Of a stretch of 64,000 nucleotides of DNA, positions 1 to 10,934 are shown in pieces. A program made the position numbers and the translations under genes. The first letter of the stretch is position 1; the number at the start of each line of letters is the position of its first letter. The notes under the pieces are model-generated. The model was given only the letters and a program-made list of their open reading frames with translations, did no database searches and had not been told where the DNA came from. The stretch comes from Anadara kagoshimensis (lineage: Eukaryota > Mollusca > Bivalvia > Arcoida > Arcidae): positions 38,875,182 to 38,939,181 of the forward strand of contig CM037871.1 of the NCBI GenBank assembly GCA_021292105.1, written 5' to 3'.

Positions 1-29
1 TACTCAAGTCTTCTTTTCCCAGAACTAAC

Positions 30-240
30 CTCTATATAAGTGAAAGAATCTTATCTGGGGTGTAAAACACCATTTCTCCATTTGACCCATTTCTAATTGC
101 CTAGTGCTTGGTAACAGAAAAGTAATTACAGATTTTTAATTGGCTAGTGCTTGGCAAAAAAACCGTCATTACAGATTTTCAGCTCATGGGCCAAACTATA
201 TTGGCCCTCTTTAGTGGACAGTTATTAATCAATTTGCGTC
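30..240. repeat. SINE fragments, rearranged
   Basis: Bases 30-76 match the 3' end of the window's tRNA-derived SINE (plus). From about 98 to 200, two copies of a CTAGTGCTTGG..AAAAC block match its internal region on the opposite strand, so fragments of at least two copies are joined here. Confidence 0.5.
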
Positions 241-410
241 ATCAAAAAGGATTTCCATTTAAGTTTGATTGGCGATGTAGAATAGTCATCTAGTCTTTAA
301 CACAAATACAAACCTTTTTGCTTCTGAATAGAAGGTAGCTCACTTGTTCTAAGTCTCCAATAACTTGTGTTACTTAAAATAGCCATGCACTGATCTCTTG
401 AAAGGTTTCT

Positions 411-1082
411 TGATGTACTGAGTCAAAGGCTTTTCCAAAATCTACAAAACATAAGTTAATGGAATATCTTAATTGAGAAATAATTTTAAAAATGGTGCCT
501 TGTAATGGAAAAAGGTATTAACTATTTGAATGTACTGAATCAAAAGCCTTTTCAAAATCTACAAAAAATAAGTTAAAACAATCTTTTGTTGCAGAATGAG
601 TTTGATAATGGTGCCTTATATAATTACTTGTAATAGAAAAAAATATCAATTATTTGGATGTACTGAGTCAAAGGCTTTTTCAAAATCTACACAAAAAAAA
701 TGTTGAGGAATAATTTTGAAAATGGTGTCTTATATAATTAATTGTAACAGAAAGAGTTAGTAATTATTTGGATGTACTGAGTCAAAGGCTTTTTCAAAAT
801 CTACAAAAAATGTTGTTGAAGAATAATTTTGAAAATGGTGTCTTATATAATTAATTGTAACAGAAAGAGTTAATAATTATTTGGATGTACTGAGTCAAAG
901 GCTTTTTCAAAATCTACAAAAACAAGGGAAAATCCTATTTGAGGAATGATTTTGAAAATGGTGTTTGATACTAAACTATTTATATCATGGACGTTGTTTT
1001 TGCAAAATCTTCAGAAATAAGGGAAAATCTTGGCTGGGGTATGATTTGAAAACTAAACTATTTGGATCATGGATGCATTGGT
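411..1082 (-). repeat. Tandem array built from a reverse-transcriptase motif A segment
   Basis: Five copies of about 113-128 bp lie at 411-457, 526-575, 653-695, 767-810 and 881-922 (positions of the conserved core), with two degenerate ones near 976-1028 and 1058-1082. On the minus strand the core of copy 1 reads CFVDFGKAFDSVHQETF and copies 3-5 read FVDFEKAFDSVH. This is motif A of non-LTR reverse transcriptases, including the first catalytic Asp. The sequence between cores is AT-rich and non-coding. A fragment of an RTE-like or related LINE has evidently been amplified in tandem. Confidence 0.8.
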
Positions 1083-1164
1083 AATATAACTTAACAAGAG
1101 GCCCATGGGCCTTATACGCTCACCTGATAACTAATGGCTAGCTGATAGATTTAAAGTAAACATA

Positions 1165-2585
1165 AATACTTAACCCCAATGACTTTTATCTTTACATCAA
1201 AATGATCATTGTACCAATACCTACAACATTCTAATATACATGCCTATACAAAACGTTTATAGTTTTCAAGATAATTAACCATTTCAGTATTGTTTTACAT
1301 CTGTGACCTTGACCTTTAAACCCATGACCTTTTTCTATACATCGAAATGATTGTTGTATTGATACCTACAACATTATAATATAAATGCCTATACAAAAAG
1401 TTTATAGTTTTCGAGATAATTAACCATTTCTGTATTGTTTCCCATCTGTGACCTTGACCTTTGAACCCATGACCTTTTTCTTTACATCAAAATGATCGTT
1501 GTATCAATATCTACAACATTCTAATATATATGCCTATACAAAAAGTTTATAGTTTTCAAGATAATTAACCATTTCTGTATTGTTTCGCATCGTGACCTTG
1601 ACCTTTGAACCCATGACCTTTTTCTATACATCAAAATGATCGTCGTATCAATATCTACGATATTCTAACATACATGCCTATGCAAAAAGTTTATAGTTTT
1701 CAAGATAATTAACCATTTCGGTATTGTTTACGCGTCTGTGACCTTGACCTTTGAACCCATGACCCTTTTTTATACATTAAAATGATTGTTGTATCAATAC
1801 CTACAACATTCTAATATACATGCCTATACAAAAAGTTTATAGTTTTCGAGATAATTAACCATTTCAGTATTGATTCGCATCTGTGACCTTGACCTTTAAA
1901 CCCATGACCTTTTTCTATACATCAAAATGATCGTCGTATCAATACCTACAACATTCTATCATACATGCCTATACAAAAAGGTTATAGTTTTCGAGATAAT
2001 TAACCATTTCGGTGTTGTTTCTGATCTCTGTCCTTGACCTTTGAACCCATGACCTTTTTCTATACATCAAAATGATCGTTGTATCAATATCAACAACATT
2101 CGAATATAAATGCCTATACAAAAAGTTTATAGTTTTCAAGATAATTAACCATTTCTGTATTGTTTCGCATCTGTGACCTTGACCTTTGAACCCATGACCT
2201 TTTTCTATACATCAAAATGATCGTTGTATCAATACCTACAACATTCTAATACATATGCCTATACAAAAAGTTTATAGTTTTCGAGATAATTAACCATTTC
2301 TGTATTGTTTCGCATCTGTGACCTTGACCTTTGAACCCATGACCTTTTTCTATACATCAAAATGATCGTTGTATCAATATCTACAACATTCTAATATAAA
2401 TGCCTATACAAAAAGTTTATAGTTTTCGAGATAATTAACCATTTCTATATTGTTTCACATCTGTGACCTTGACCTTTGAACCCATGACCTTTTTCTATAC
2501 ATCAAAATGATCGTTGTATTAATACCTACAACATTCTAATATACATGACTATACAAAAAGTTTATAGTTTTCGAGATAATAATTA
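1165..2585 (+). repeat. 145-bp satellite array, about 9.5 units
   Basis: GTGACCTTGACC recurs at about 1302, 1448, 1592, 1737, 1882, 2027, 2172, 2317 and 2462, a period of 144-146 bp. Each unit carries TGACCTTGACCTTTGAACC, CATGACC, a TATACATCAAAATGATCG block and CAAAAAGTTTATAGTTTTC. Units are about 90-95 percent alike by eye; the first is partial. Confidence 0.93.
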
Positions 2586-3039
2586 TAATCAGAGGTAAAA
2601 AAAATTAGGTCACGACCTTCACAATTGACCTTGACCTCATTTTGAAGATACTAACAAGAATATGTCAAAACTGAAAACCCCATGTCATTATCTGGTCAAG
2701 TAGTCAAGTTATAACAATTTGAAGCTAATTTACGATTTTTTCAAAATTAAATGCAAAAACGCGTAACCCATTTTTCGACCGAATTTCACGAAATGAACAA
2801 ACTACAGGCTTAAGACCCTAGAGAAGCCAAATATCACATCAGATTTTTTCTCCAAACAATACTTTTGGAGAAGAAGATTTTTTAAGATTTTTGCACCCCT
2901 AGGTCACCTTGACCTAGTTATGGTAGCTATGGTAACACCCCGAACAAATCTGAATTGCACTGACCCAGACATGCTTCTGACCAAGTCTCGTTGAAATCTG
3001 CCAAGTACTTTCAGAGGAGAAGTCGAAAATGTGTGTTAA

Positions 3040-3105
3040 CGATGCACGCACGCACGCACGCATGCACACACGCACACACACACGCACGCACATACACACG
3101 CTGCA
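3040..3105 (+). repeat. (ACGC)n/(AC)n microsatellite
   Basis: Alternating purine-pyrimidine tract of CACG and CACA repeats within the composite repeat. Such a tract is a classic left-handed (Z) DNA former. Confidence 0.85.
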
Positions 3106-3358
3106 CCATACCATAAGCTCACATGACCTTTGGTCAGGTGAGCTAAAAATGATGCTATAACTTGTACAAACACCGTATGTACTTGATAAACTGTAAGAGA
3201 TACTGAGATGTGACAATCTGTTTGTACTTAGTAGCTTGCCTTACTGCTGATGATAACATCATTATTTATGATGACTGTTGATAACTTTATTTCTACAGAA
3301 AGACAACAATGGTCACACTTTGTAATAAATCAACATTATTATATATAGTATGGTAAAG

Positions 3359-3857
3359 TATAGGCAAACAACATTTACCTGTCAGCTTGACCTTAAATTT
3401 AATATTTATTATAGACCAGGCCCCGGTTTCACAATCATTCCTTAGCTAAGATTTTCTTTAGCTTAAATCTGGCAAAATTTAAATTCTTCATAATTTTGTT
3501 AATTGTCAAGATATTCAGGAATTTAAGGTGTTATTTTTAAGATCACATCAAGATTAACACATTTGCATTTAGTTTTGACAAAAATATTCATCAATAGTTC
3601 CAAAAAGAGAATATCAAAATTTGCTAAATTTAAGTTAAGGAAAATCTTAGCTAAGGAATGATTGTGAAACCGGGGCCTGTACATTTTATGTTTTGTGAAT
3701 ACAGGTGTTTATTTTATCTGTGTCATGGAAAACATGATTTTTGTATTATTGTACCTTGGAATCCTAACATTACCTACTGTTTGTATTATGTAGATTCTTC
3801 TATATACGAATATTCGTAATGAAAGGTCAAGCTGACAGGTCAATGTTGTTTGCCTAT
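3359..3857. mobile_element. MITE (TATAGGCAAACAACAT ends) with nested insertion
   Basis: TIRs of about 38 bp: TATAGGCAAACAACATTTAC with CTGTCAGCTTGACCTT at the left, and AAGGTCAAGCTGACAGG with CAATGTTGTTTGCCTATA at the right. A related element without the nested insertion lies at 10935-11143. The MITE at 3418-3678 sits inside it, so this one is older. Confidence 0.8.
3418..3678. mobile_element. 261-bp palindromic MITE (AGGCCCCGGTTTCAC ends)
   Basis: Near-perfect TIRs of about 50 bp: AGGCCCCGGTTTCACAATCA at the left and TGATTGTGAAACCGGGGCCT at the right, with the TTAGCTAAG palindromic block inside each arm. A copy at 19490-19750 aligns over its whole length; a diverged one lies at 59376-59604. 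No coding sequence. Confidence 0.88.
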
Positions 3858-3869
3858 ACCTCAAGTCAG

Positions 3870-5065
3870 TAACTACCACCAGCAATGACTTTTTGATCAA
3901 CTTAAAGTGTGACTTGCTTTCTAAAATAGCAACTAAATATAACTGCAGTAGAGTTACATAATATCATAAACATTAAGTTTTTATTGAAATATGATTTTGA
4001 GAATTTAAGAATTTATTAAAACCATACATTATGCTACAAAACCAAATTTACACAAAATATGAAAATAATTGTTGCAAAAAATATGATTTACCAAGCCAAA
4101 AGTTGACATAAATGCCAATCAGAACCCGAGATTGAGCCAGCACCTATTGAGAACATCATGAGTTACATTTAACTATGGAATTGAGAAATCGGAGACCGAC
4201 TTCCAAAAATAACTTTATTTGACATTTATACAATCAAGCTGCTTAACGGTGAAATAAAAAAATAGATGTGGGAAATCTTGTTAGGATCTGTATAGATTTT
4301 AATCACAAACTGCCTTAAAAGCACAATCTTAGCTCCTGGATAATTTACTGGTCCGCAATAAAATCGGGAAAAAACAAGATGAGTTTGAATACAGAGCAGA
4401 GCTCAAGGATAAAATGTATAAATAATGTGGTTTTTATAGTGACTGCTTTGTGATGAGATCTGTGTCGTAACCAAACAATACTTTTAAATTAACACTTTTT
4501 ATATTTATTTTTAATTGACATGTTGTCAGTAGAGGTGGACATAGAATTCCAACACCCAGGCCTTTAATTACTTAAAAAATTTCATGATTTTTTTTGATGA
4601 CAGGGATTTTTTGTTTCATAAACAGTGCATGGGGTTTAAAATAGAGAAAACCAAATGAAAAGACATCCATTTGGACCTCCAGTAAAAATTTTTTTTTTGA
4701 CTAATTTTTTTCAAAAGCTTTTCTTGATACTAGTAGATTTTAATAGGAAGTGTTGAAAACATGCAAAAAGAAGTTTTACCAAGAAAATACATGGGAAAAA
4801 CTAAGCAATTTTCCCCTCAAACTTTTTTTTTTTAAAATTAGTGTTACAAGCTTTATGTGGACTTTGAAATCAGAAAACACCATATAAATATGTTCCATAT
4901 ATAGTTACTAGGTAATGAACATGCACTCTTAGTTTGAGACATTTCAGATTTCAGTGTCACAGAGATTGCATTTTGTCATTATTTCTGCAGACTATCTGTC
5001 CAAGGTCTGTATTTTATTAAGTCAATGGTCTCAATATATGTCTATATATTGTATCAAAAATTCTT
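3870..5065. other. No recognised feature
   Basis: AT-rich with poly-A and poly-T runs. I see no gene, repeat family or splice-flanked exon here. Confidence 0.5.
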
Positions 5066-5070
5066 GAACC

Positions 5071-5283
5071 AATTGATGTATCACCAGCCACACCCACAAT
5101 GTTCCAACACTGGCCACCATCACGGTACCAAAGCAGCGTCACGGCAACTAATGATGTACTAGTTAGTGTCAGTGAGGTCCTTAAATTGCACAATTCAGGC
5201 TGAGTTTTCATTCTTTTTGCGTGTAAATTAAGCATCCCTCCATTTGTCGGAACATTGTGCGTGTGGCCGGCGATACGTCAATT
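5071..5283. mobile_element. MITE (ATTGACGTATCGCCGGCC family), copy 1
   Basis: Starts AATTGATGTATCACCAGCC and ends GGCCGGCGATACGTCAATT, with inverted subterminal ACACCCACAATGTTCC and GGAACATTGTGCGTGTGG. Internal blocks shared by all copies are CGGTACCAAAGCAGCGTC and TTCATTCTTTTTGCGTG. Other copies: 12798-12965, 21723-21959 and 61576-61784. Confidence 0.85.
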
Positions 5284-5369
5284 AGCTTGACAATATTAGC
5301 AAAGCTTGACTTATATACTTTTTAAGAATAACATGAACACAATTTGGATGTGATTTTTGTTTTTTTTGG

Positions 5370-5606
5370 TCCAGGATTGCTCTGGATATATTTGAAATCC
5401 CATAGTTCCATGTTTCCTTTCAGGCAATTTTATATACACACGTGGCAGGTGTAGCTAGCTAAACAGGAGATGCTTACCCTTCTGGAACACCCAGTCTCAC
5501 TTTCCTGGTGGAATTTCACGTGTCTAACCTGACTTGTCAGTTCCAAAGTTTTTACTTTGCTTCTGGATTGTGATTCGGTTATGGATTAGTATGCTTGTTT
5601 TTTATT
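5370..5606 (+). repeat. Retroelement 3' tail repeat, copy 1
   Basis: Closely matches 58931-59165. It begins with codons for SRIALDIFEIP and a TAG at 5403-5405, then shares TAGCTAAACAGGAGATGC, CCTGGTGGAATTTCACGTG and ATGGATTAGTATGC. It is a 5'-truncated copy of the same retroelement. Confidence 0.8.
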
Positions 5607-5786
5607 TTAAACATTTTATTTCTTTTATTCAACTTCTTTTAAACTATTTAATTGGTTCAAATATTAGGGAACCAAGTAGCTTGAGTTAACTGAAAATGTT
5701 GGTGAAAATTCAAAGAATTGTCTGGTCAAAAACCTATGTATTTAAGTATTAATGACCATGACACTGGGAATCACAGCTTGGATACA

Positions 5787-5930
5787 CTGGTGATAGGTGG
5801 AAGTACCAACCACTGTTAACCAATGTGCCACTGGTAATAGGTAGAAGTACCAACCACTGTTAAGCATTGTGCCACTGGTAATAGGTAGAAGTACCAACAA
5901 CTGTTAACCATTGTGCCACTTGACCATCCT
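5787..5930 (+). repeat. Three tandem copies of a 52-bp unit
   Basis: GCCACTGGTAATAGGTAGAA followed by GTACCAACCACTGTTAACCA repeats three times with few changes. No coding potential. Confidence 0.85.
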
Positions 5931-5944
5931 TTGTACTCCTTTAA

Positions 5945-6640
5945 CATTCCTCCTTTGGTGGCTTTTTAAGAGATAATAAACTTGACTTGTAGAGCCTACC
6001 GGTAGTAGTATTTATGAGTTTTTGTTAAATTATTTCTTTTCTTCAACTTAACAGTCTATGTGCCTACAACATGTGGTATCTTTTTACACTAAGGTGTGAA
6101 CATTATAAAGAACAATTTCTGCATGTCAATACATTCTCCTACAAATTTCTGCATGTCATTGCATTCTCTAACAAATGTCTCATGTATGCATTTCTATCCT
6201 CACTCCCAAAACAAGTAAATATATTGCTAACAGCAGCATTTAAATTTTTTGTTTTGTTAAAATTAAATGGGAAATAAATCTTTTAAGACTAATTTAAATT
6301 TTATGAATGTTTTGTGTTGTAATTTTAGCTGGTTAGCATGCAACATAAAATCTACTAGAACTGGCTTGTTGTGATTTATAGATGACGAAGCAACGCAACT
6401 GTTGATGACTGTCTGCGTCTAAAAACTACATGTGGACTATTGGCCGTTGTACAGTCCATGACTTCAACTGAATTTGCAAGTACCTTGTGTAAAGCATGGT
6501 GTTACAATGGTTATCAAGAAACAGATGTTGATTGGTTGGATGAATGCTGTAAAATGTCTCATCAGCAATTTTTTAACTTATCACAATGAGACAATTTTTC
6601 TAATCAATCTCGCCGGATAAATCTAAGTTGCACATGCACG
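5945..6640. other. No recognised feature
   Basis: AT-rich unassigned sequence. CTGCATGTCA..ACATTCTCCTAC is duplicated locally near 6118-6170. Confidence 0.4.
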
Positions 6641-6649
6641 GTTTTTTGT

Positions 6650-7140
6650 GCAGGTATTTCAGTTATAATGCATTGTACTAGTGCACCTTTAGAGTGCTAG
6701 TGAGACAACATCAAAGAAAATCAGTCCATTATACTGGTACTGTGAGAGCCAACCAGTAAAGGCCTACAAAAAGCAATAATCCTTTTTCACTTGTAGTTGA
6801 TCTAAGCTGGGTCAAATACAGCAGTGAAACGCCTTGGGTTTGAAAGGTACATTTAACTTTGTGGCCAGTTACAGCACCTCAAGGAACCTGGCAGGTCTAA
6901 CAAACTAACTTGAAAACAGGTAGTGATTGTTCTTTCACCAAACACTTAGAAATTTAGAAATGAACATCAAAAACCTTAAAAACATGCTCAGTGTCATAGT
7001 AGGCATGTTAAAGAACCCTCTCTGCACATTGCTTTGAGCACAACAAAAAGGAAAAATTTGTGTCACTCTAATAGCTGGTGACATCAAAATATAAGTGAAC
7101 TATTCTTGACTGGGATGTAAAACCCCATTCAATAAAATAA
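6650..7140 (+). repeat. Diverged SINE subfamily, long form
   Basis: The 3' half (TTCTTGACTGGGATGTAAAA, and ACATGCTC..AAGAACCCTC internally) is the SINE family's 3' domain. The 5' half (TAGAGTGCTAGTGAG, CTAAGCTGGGTCAAATAC) is shared with 43230-43450 rather than with the main tRNA head, so this is a second subfamily. Confidence 0.55.
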
Positions 7141-7252
7141 AAAAACAAAGACAAAAATTGCAAAAAAACATAACAACATATTAACCCCATTCAATGAAAT
7201 AAAAAAAAAATAAAACAAAGACAAAAATTGCAAAAAAACATAACAACATATT
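7121..7252 (+). repeat. Tandem duplication of SINE tail
   Basis: A segment of about 70 bp from CCCCATTCAATGAAAT to AACATAACAACATATT occurs twice in a row at the 3' end of the SINE copy. Confidence 0.8.
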
Positions 7253-7574
7253 GATATTTTTTCAATGTTTTTCAACAGAGTTTGTGGGTATAAATTAACA
7301 GTGCTTTGTAAGAGAATATGAAGCTATTTGAGTGGAAAGCATTAAATGTATCAAAATGCCATGATGTCATGACTACACCCTTATGATGCTTGTTTGTTTA
7401 CAATTATTATCTCTGTGAATTATTAGTTAAATAAATACAACATGAACACAATCATGTACAAGTCAACTTACATCATTTATAACAATCATCATCTCACAGC
7501 TGTGTAACAGAATAACAACAAGAAGTATGTGTGTTTTAATGTCTCACTTTGACATTCCCCATCTTGATGGTATG

Positions 7575-8100
7575 ATGGTATTTATTATTTGTGTGACCTT
7601 CTAGGTCAAACTGCAGAACTGCTGCTTACTAGAACTTTCTCTTGAGACCAAAATAGCCCCTCACCCCCACCCCAACATCTCTGAGGTGATTGTTTTTTCT
7701 GATGTAATCATGTATGGATATTAGACTGACATCAAATTTAGAATGAAGCACACCAACTTTTTAGAAATACCAGTAGAATTGTACCCTTTTAATGAAATCA
7801 GCAATCCTACATACCCAATCTGCTCTTAACATGAAACTTTTCTTTAGCACAGAAACTGAAACACCAAAACTAAGATTTGACATCAAGGCTTTGACATTTG
7901 ACCTGCACACTTAAATGTGGTATGGTACACATCATCTCATGTTGGTTAACATGCATCTATGCCAAGTTGGATCAAAATCCATCCATAGATGTGAAAGTGA
8001 CCAAGTGGACACAACATTTAGATACCAAAACTTAAGATTTTACCTTGACCTTTGACTTACACACCAGAGACCCCTAACCATATTGTAATAAAACAGCTAC
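7575..8100 (+). repeat. TGACCTT-rich molluscan-type repeat fragment
   Basis: Contains GACATTTGACCTGC, GTTGGATCAAAATCCATC and TTACCTTGACCTTTGACTT, a style shared with 1165-3150 and 27960-28285. The wording is typical of dispersed bivalve repeats; no boundaries are clear. Confidence 0.4.
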
Positions 8101-8154
8101 AGGCATGTTGATATATAAATACTGAAGGCTACTGGTTGGCATATCTGAAGTACG

Positions 8155-8215
8155 TTACTTATTCAACATTGCAGCGTTCAACATTGAATAAGTAAACAGT
8201 TACTTATTCAACATT
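8155..8215. promoter_or_regulatory. Subterminal iterons of the Mutator-like TIR
   Basis: TTACTTATTCAA occurs at about 8155, its inverse TTGAATAAGTAA at about 8183 and the direct form again near 8199; the same three are mirrored in the right TIR (9610-9673). Repeated inverted 12-mers near transposon ends are usually transposase-binding sites; here that is inference. Confidence 0.5.
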
Positions 8216-8289
8216 CGCAAATATTTTTGTTTCATTCATAAAACATCAAATAAAACAAATTTTATCACATTTCACGATTAAATGTCACC

Positions 8290-8705
8290 AGTATGGTTAC
8301 CCCCAGTGCCTCGGAACACATTGGCTTAAAGCTTCAATGTAAGCCCATACCATTATATAGTGTATTTCATAAAGACGGAAAGTAAAGTGCCTGAGCAAAG
8401 TGAAGCTTTCACTGTGCTCGGAATTTCGCAATATCATTTTGTACTACTATGCTTAGGCAATGTCACTACCAAGTATGGTTACCCCCAGTGCCTCGGAACA
8501 CATTGGCTTAAAGCTTCAATGTAAGCCCATACCATTATATAGTGTATTTCATAAAGACAGAAAGTAAAGTGCCTGAGCAAAGTGAAGCTTTCACTGTGCT
8601 CGGAATTTCAGAACATCATTTTGTACTACTATGCTTAGGCAATGTCACTACCAAGTATGGTTACCCCCAGTGCCTCGGAACACATTGGCTTAAAGCTTCA
8701 ATGTA
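8290..8705 (+). repeat. 182-bp tandem duplication within left TIR
   Basis: AGTATGGTTACCCCCAGTGC recurs at about 8290, 8472 and 8654. Two complete 182-bp units and a partial third are present, while the right TIR has only one. The duplication therefore arose after the element formed. Confidence 0.9.
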
Positions 8706-8924
8706 AGCATTTTTGAGTTTCGAAATAGACCACGGAAATGTTCATTTAGTTTCGTATTTATCATGTTTTTTGAAAAGCGGTAGTCAAATCTGTAATGTTT
8801 TGCTACATTTAAGATATTATTTTATTGTATTTAAGAAGCATTTCTTTAAAATACAAATGATGACAGTGATAGCCCCATGTTAGTTGTCATGGACATTTTG
8901 TTTAATAATTTTGTGGTTAGACCG

Positions 8925-9015
8925 TGGACGAAAATCCGAAACTGTGGACAAATGTACGAACTTGTGGACAAAAATACGAACTTGTGACAAAAATCCGAAA
9001 CTATGGACAAAAATA
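8925..9015 (+). repeat. 21-bp repeats, five degenerate copies
   Basis: GTGGACAAAAATACGAACTT-type units repeat about five times inside the Mutator-like element. Confidence 0.8.
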
Positions 9016-9699
9016 CAAATACATGTGTATATTCATTCTTAACTTAATGGAACTTTCAATTTGATGTGTCAATTTTTCTTTTATTTGATGAAAAACTAGT
9101 TTTCTGATATCAATCTATTTAATTACTTTCGGAACAATTGTCCCTATTATTTGAGTTTGACTGCCCATAGCCCTTGCCTTTCGATTATATCAAATTTTGA
9201 TATGTTACTTTCGGAACATATGTTCTGCGGGTCTCAGATCTATTTCTTTGATTTTCAAAAATGTTTTATCTAGATCAGTTTCTATTCTATAGTGACAATG
9301 CCATATGAGGTGTTACAATATGTCATTTCAAAAATTACAAAACAGTAAAAGTTTCATTTTGCCAGAACATTTTAAAAAAAGTCTTAAATGTTATTTAGAA
9401 ATACCCAGCACAGTGAAAGCTTCACTTTGCTCAGGCACTTTACTTTCCGTCTTTATGAAATACACTATATAATGGTATGGGCTTACATTGAAGCTTTAAG
9501 CCAATGTGTTCCGAGGCACTGGGGGTAACCATACTGGTGACATTTAATCGTGAAATGTGATAAAATTTGTTTTATTTGATGTTTTATGAATGAAACAAAA
9601 AAAATTTGCGAATGTTGAATAAGTAACTGTTTACTTATTCAATGTTGAACGCTGCAATGTTGAATAAGTAACGTACTTCAGGTATCCTACTGGTTGATA

Positions 9700-10740
9700 C
9701 TCCGGTGCTTTTTAACTGTAGTAGCTTGTAGTAGCTGTGGCATGAGTTGTGCATATGTCTCCTTGAAGTATTTCAACATCCTTTGACTGTGGGTCCCAGA
9801 ACTGTATTCAGTCCTGTTGCATCTGTCGTGATTGCTTTTATATGTCTATATTTGTGTGTGAGTGTAGTGCCAGGGTTTATATATGTGACTTGTTTACCAA
9901 CAACCTGGAGATGACCAACAGAATAACATCATATTCATTCTGTTTTTGTTTATCACAAATGTTTACAAGATTTAACAATGAGATGTCATTTTATAAATCG
10001 TTATTGTTAACTATAAGTTCACATTAGTACATTTAATAAAAATTTACCAAATCCTAAATGGTAAGAATATATTTCATTACAATATCTACTCCTTTGGAAA
10101 AGTTTGATACATTTTTCATCACATAATTCAACTAAATCTGGATCTAACAAGACGATGCTGTTACCCGGTAAATAACTTACCCCCAGTAACAAGACATACA
10201 ATTGTCTTGTTGATTATGGAGTCATCTGTATCGTGTATCATCAATACATTTGTTTGACAACATGGTCTACATGTTATACATATTAAACACATTGACATTC
10301 ACACAAAGTCTTCTTTACATGAATTTACACAAATTTTGACATTCAGTAGGAAATTGATGTTGTCTAGAGCTATTGTTATTATAACAAGATCATGACAATA
10401 TTTTGAATATCTCTCTCCTTGTCTATTGCTAGCGGCAGACTGATATTTTTTGTGTTTTGAATATTTTGTTCCTCTGTTAAATAGCAGAAGATTTTCAAGT
10501 GACAATTTCAACTGAAAAAGAATGCTTGACTGATTTATAGAGAAATCAGATAGAGCCAAGATACAATGTATTACCAGAAAACTTATAAATTTTGTATAGG
10601 TTTTCATTTTTGCCATGAGGATTACCGGTATGCCATACTTGATGCAACAGTAATTAAATTCAAATGATTTATAAAGATTTTAATTTTAAGTTTTTTTGCA
10701 TTCAGTACGGCCAAGTGGTTACAAGTAGCCTCCCAGTGTC
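9700..10740. other. No recognised feature
   Basis: AT-rich; short open frames on both strands have no recognisable domains, codon bias or splice context. Confidence 0.45.
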
Positions 10741-10754
10741 ACTTACTATAGGTC

Positions 10755-10934
10755 GTCCATGATCTGATGGCAAAGTATACAGCGAGTCTATTTTAATATT
10801 AGGGCAATTTAAATGAATAAAGCCTGAGGCATCGTGATTGTACACATAGGGCAATAAGCTTCTAACACTTTTAATGCATTATTTAAGCCTGTCTGTGTTT
10901 ATAAACACTCTGCTATCAAATCATGGTTGACCTA
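10755..10934 (+). repeat. Dispersed repeat shared with 40238-40425
   Basis: TGATGGCAAAGTATACAGCG, AGTCTATTTTAATATT, TGCATTATTTAAGCC and TTTATAAACACTCTG appear in the same order at 40238-40425. Unknown class. Confidence 0.7.

Larger units (their letters stand above)
1092..3150. mobile_element. Composite repeat with inverted ends and satellite core
   Basis: Begins AACAAGAGGCCCATGGGCC..GCTCACCTGATAAC and ends GGTCAGGTGAGCTAAAAAT, so GCTCACCTGA at the left is inverted at the right. The first half is the 145-bp satellite; the second half (2580-3150) has several TGACCTTGACC-type blocks and a GC-rich (ACGC)n/(AC)n stretch at 3040-3105. It resembles the satellite-bearing interspersed elements (pearl-like) described in bivalves; class assignment is inference. 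Confidence 0.6.
8139..9686. mobile_element. Mutator-like non-autonomous DNA transposon
   Basis: Left and right terminal inverted repeats of about 280 bp (8139-8420 and 9408-9686) are almost identical. The element is flanked by a perfect 10-bp direct repeat CTACTGGTTG at 8129-8138 and 9687-9696, read as the target-site duplication. Long TIRs with 9-11 bp duplications are the hallmark of MULEs; other superfamilies are less likely. The left arm is extended by a 182-bp tandem duplication (8290-8705), and the interior holds five 21-bp repeats (8925-9015). No transposase frame is present. Confidence 0.85.

Noticed and set aside
2914-3216. Minus-strand Cys/Val-rich frame
   Set aside because: It is a translation of the ACGC microsatellite and repeat end.
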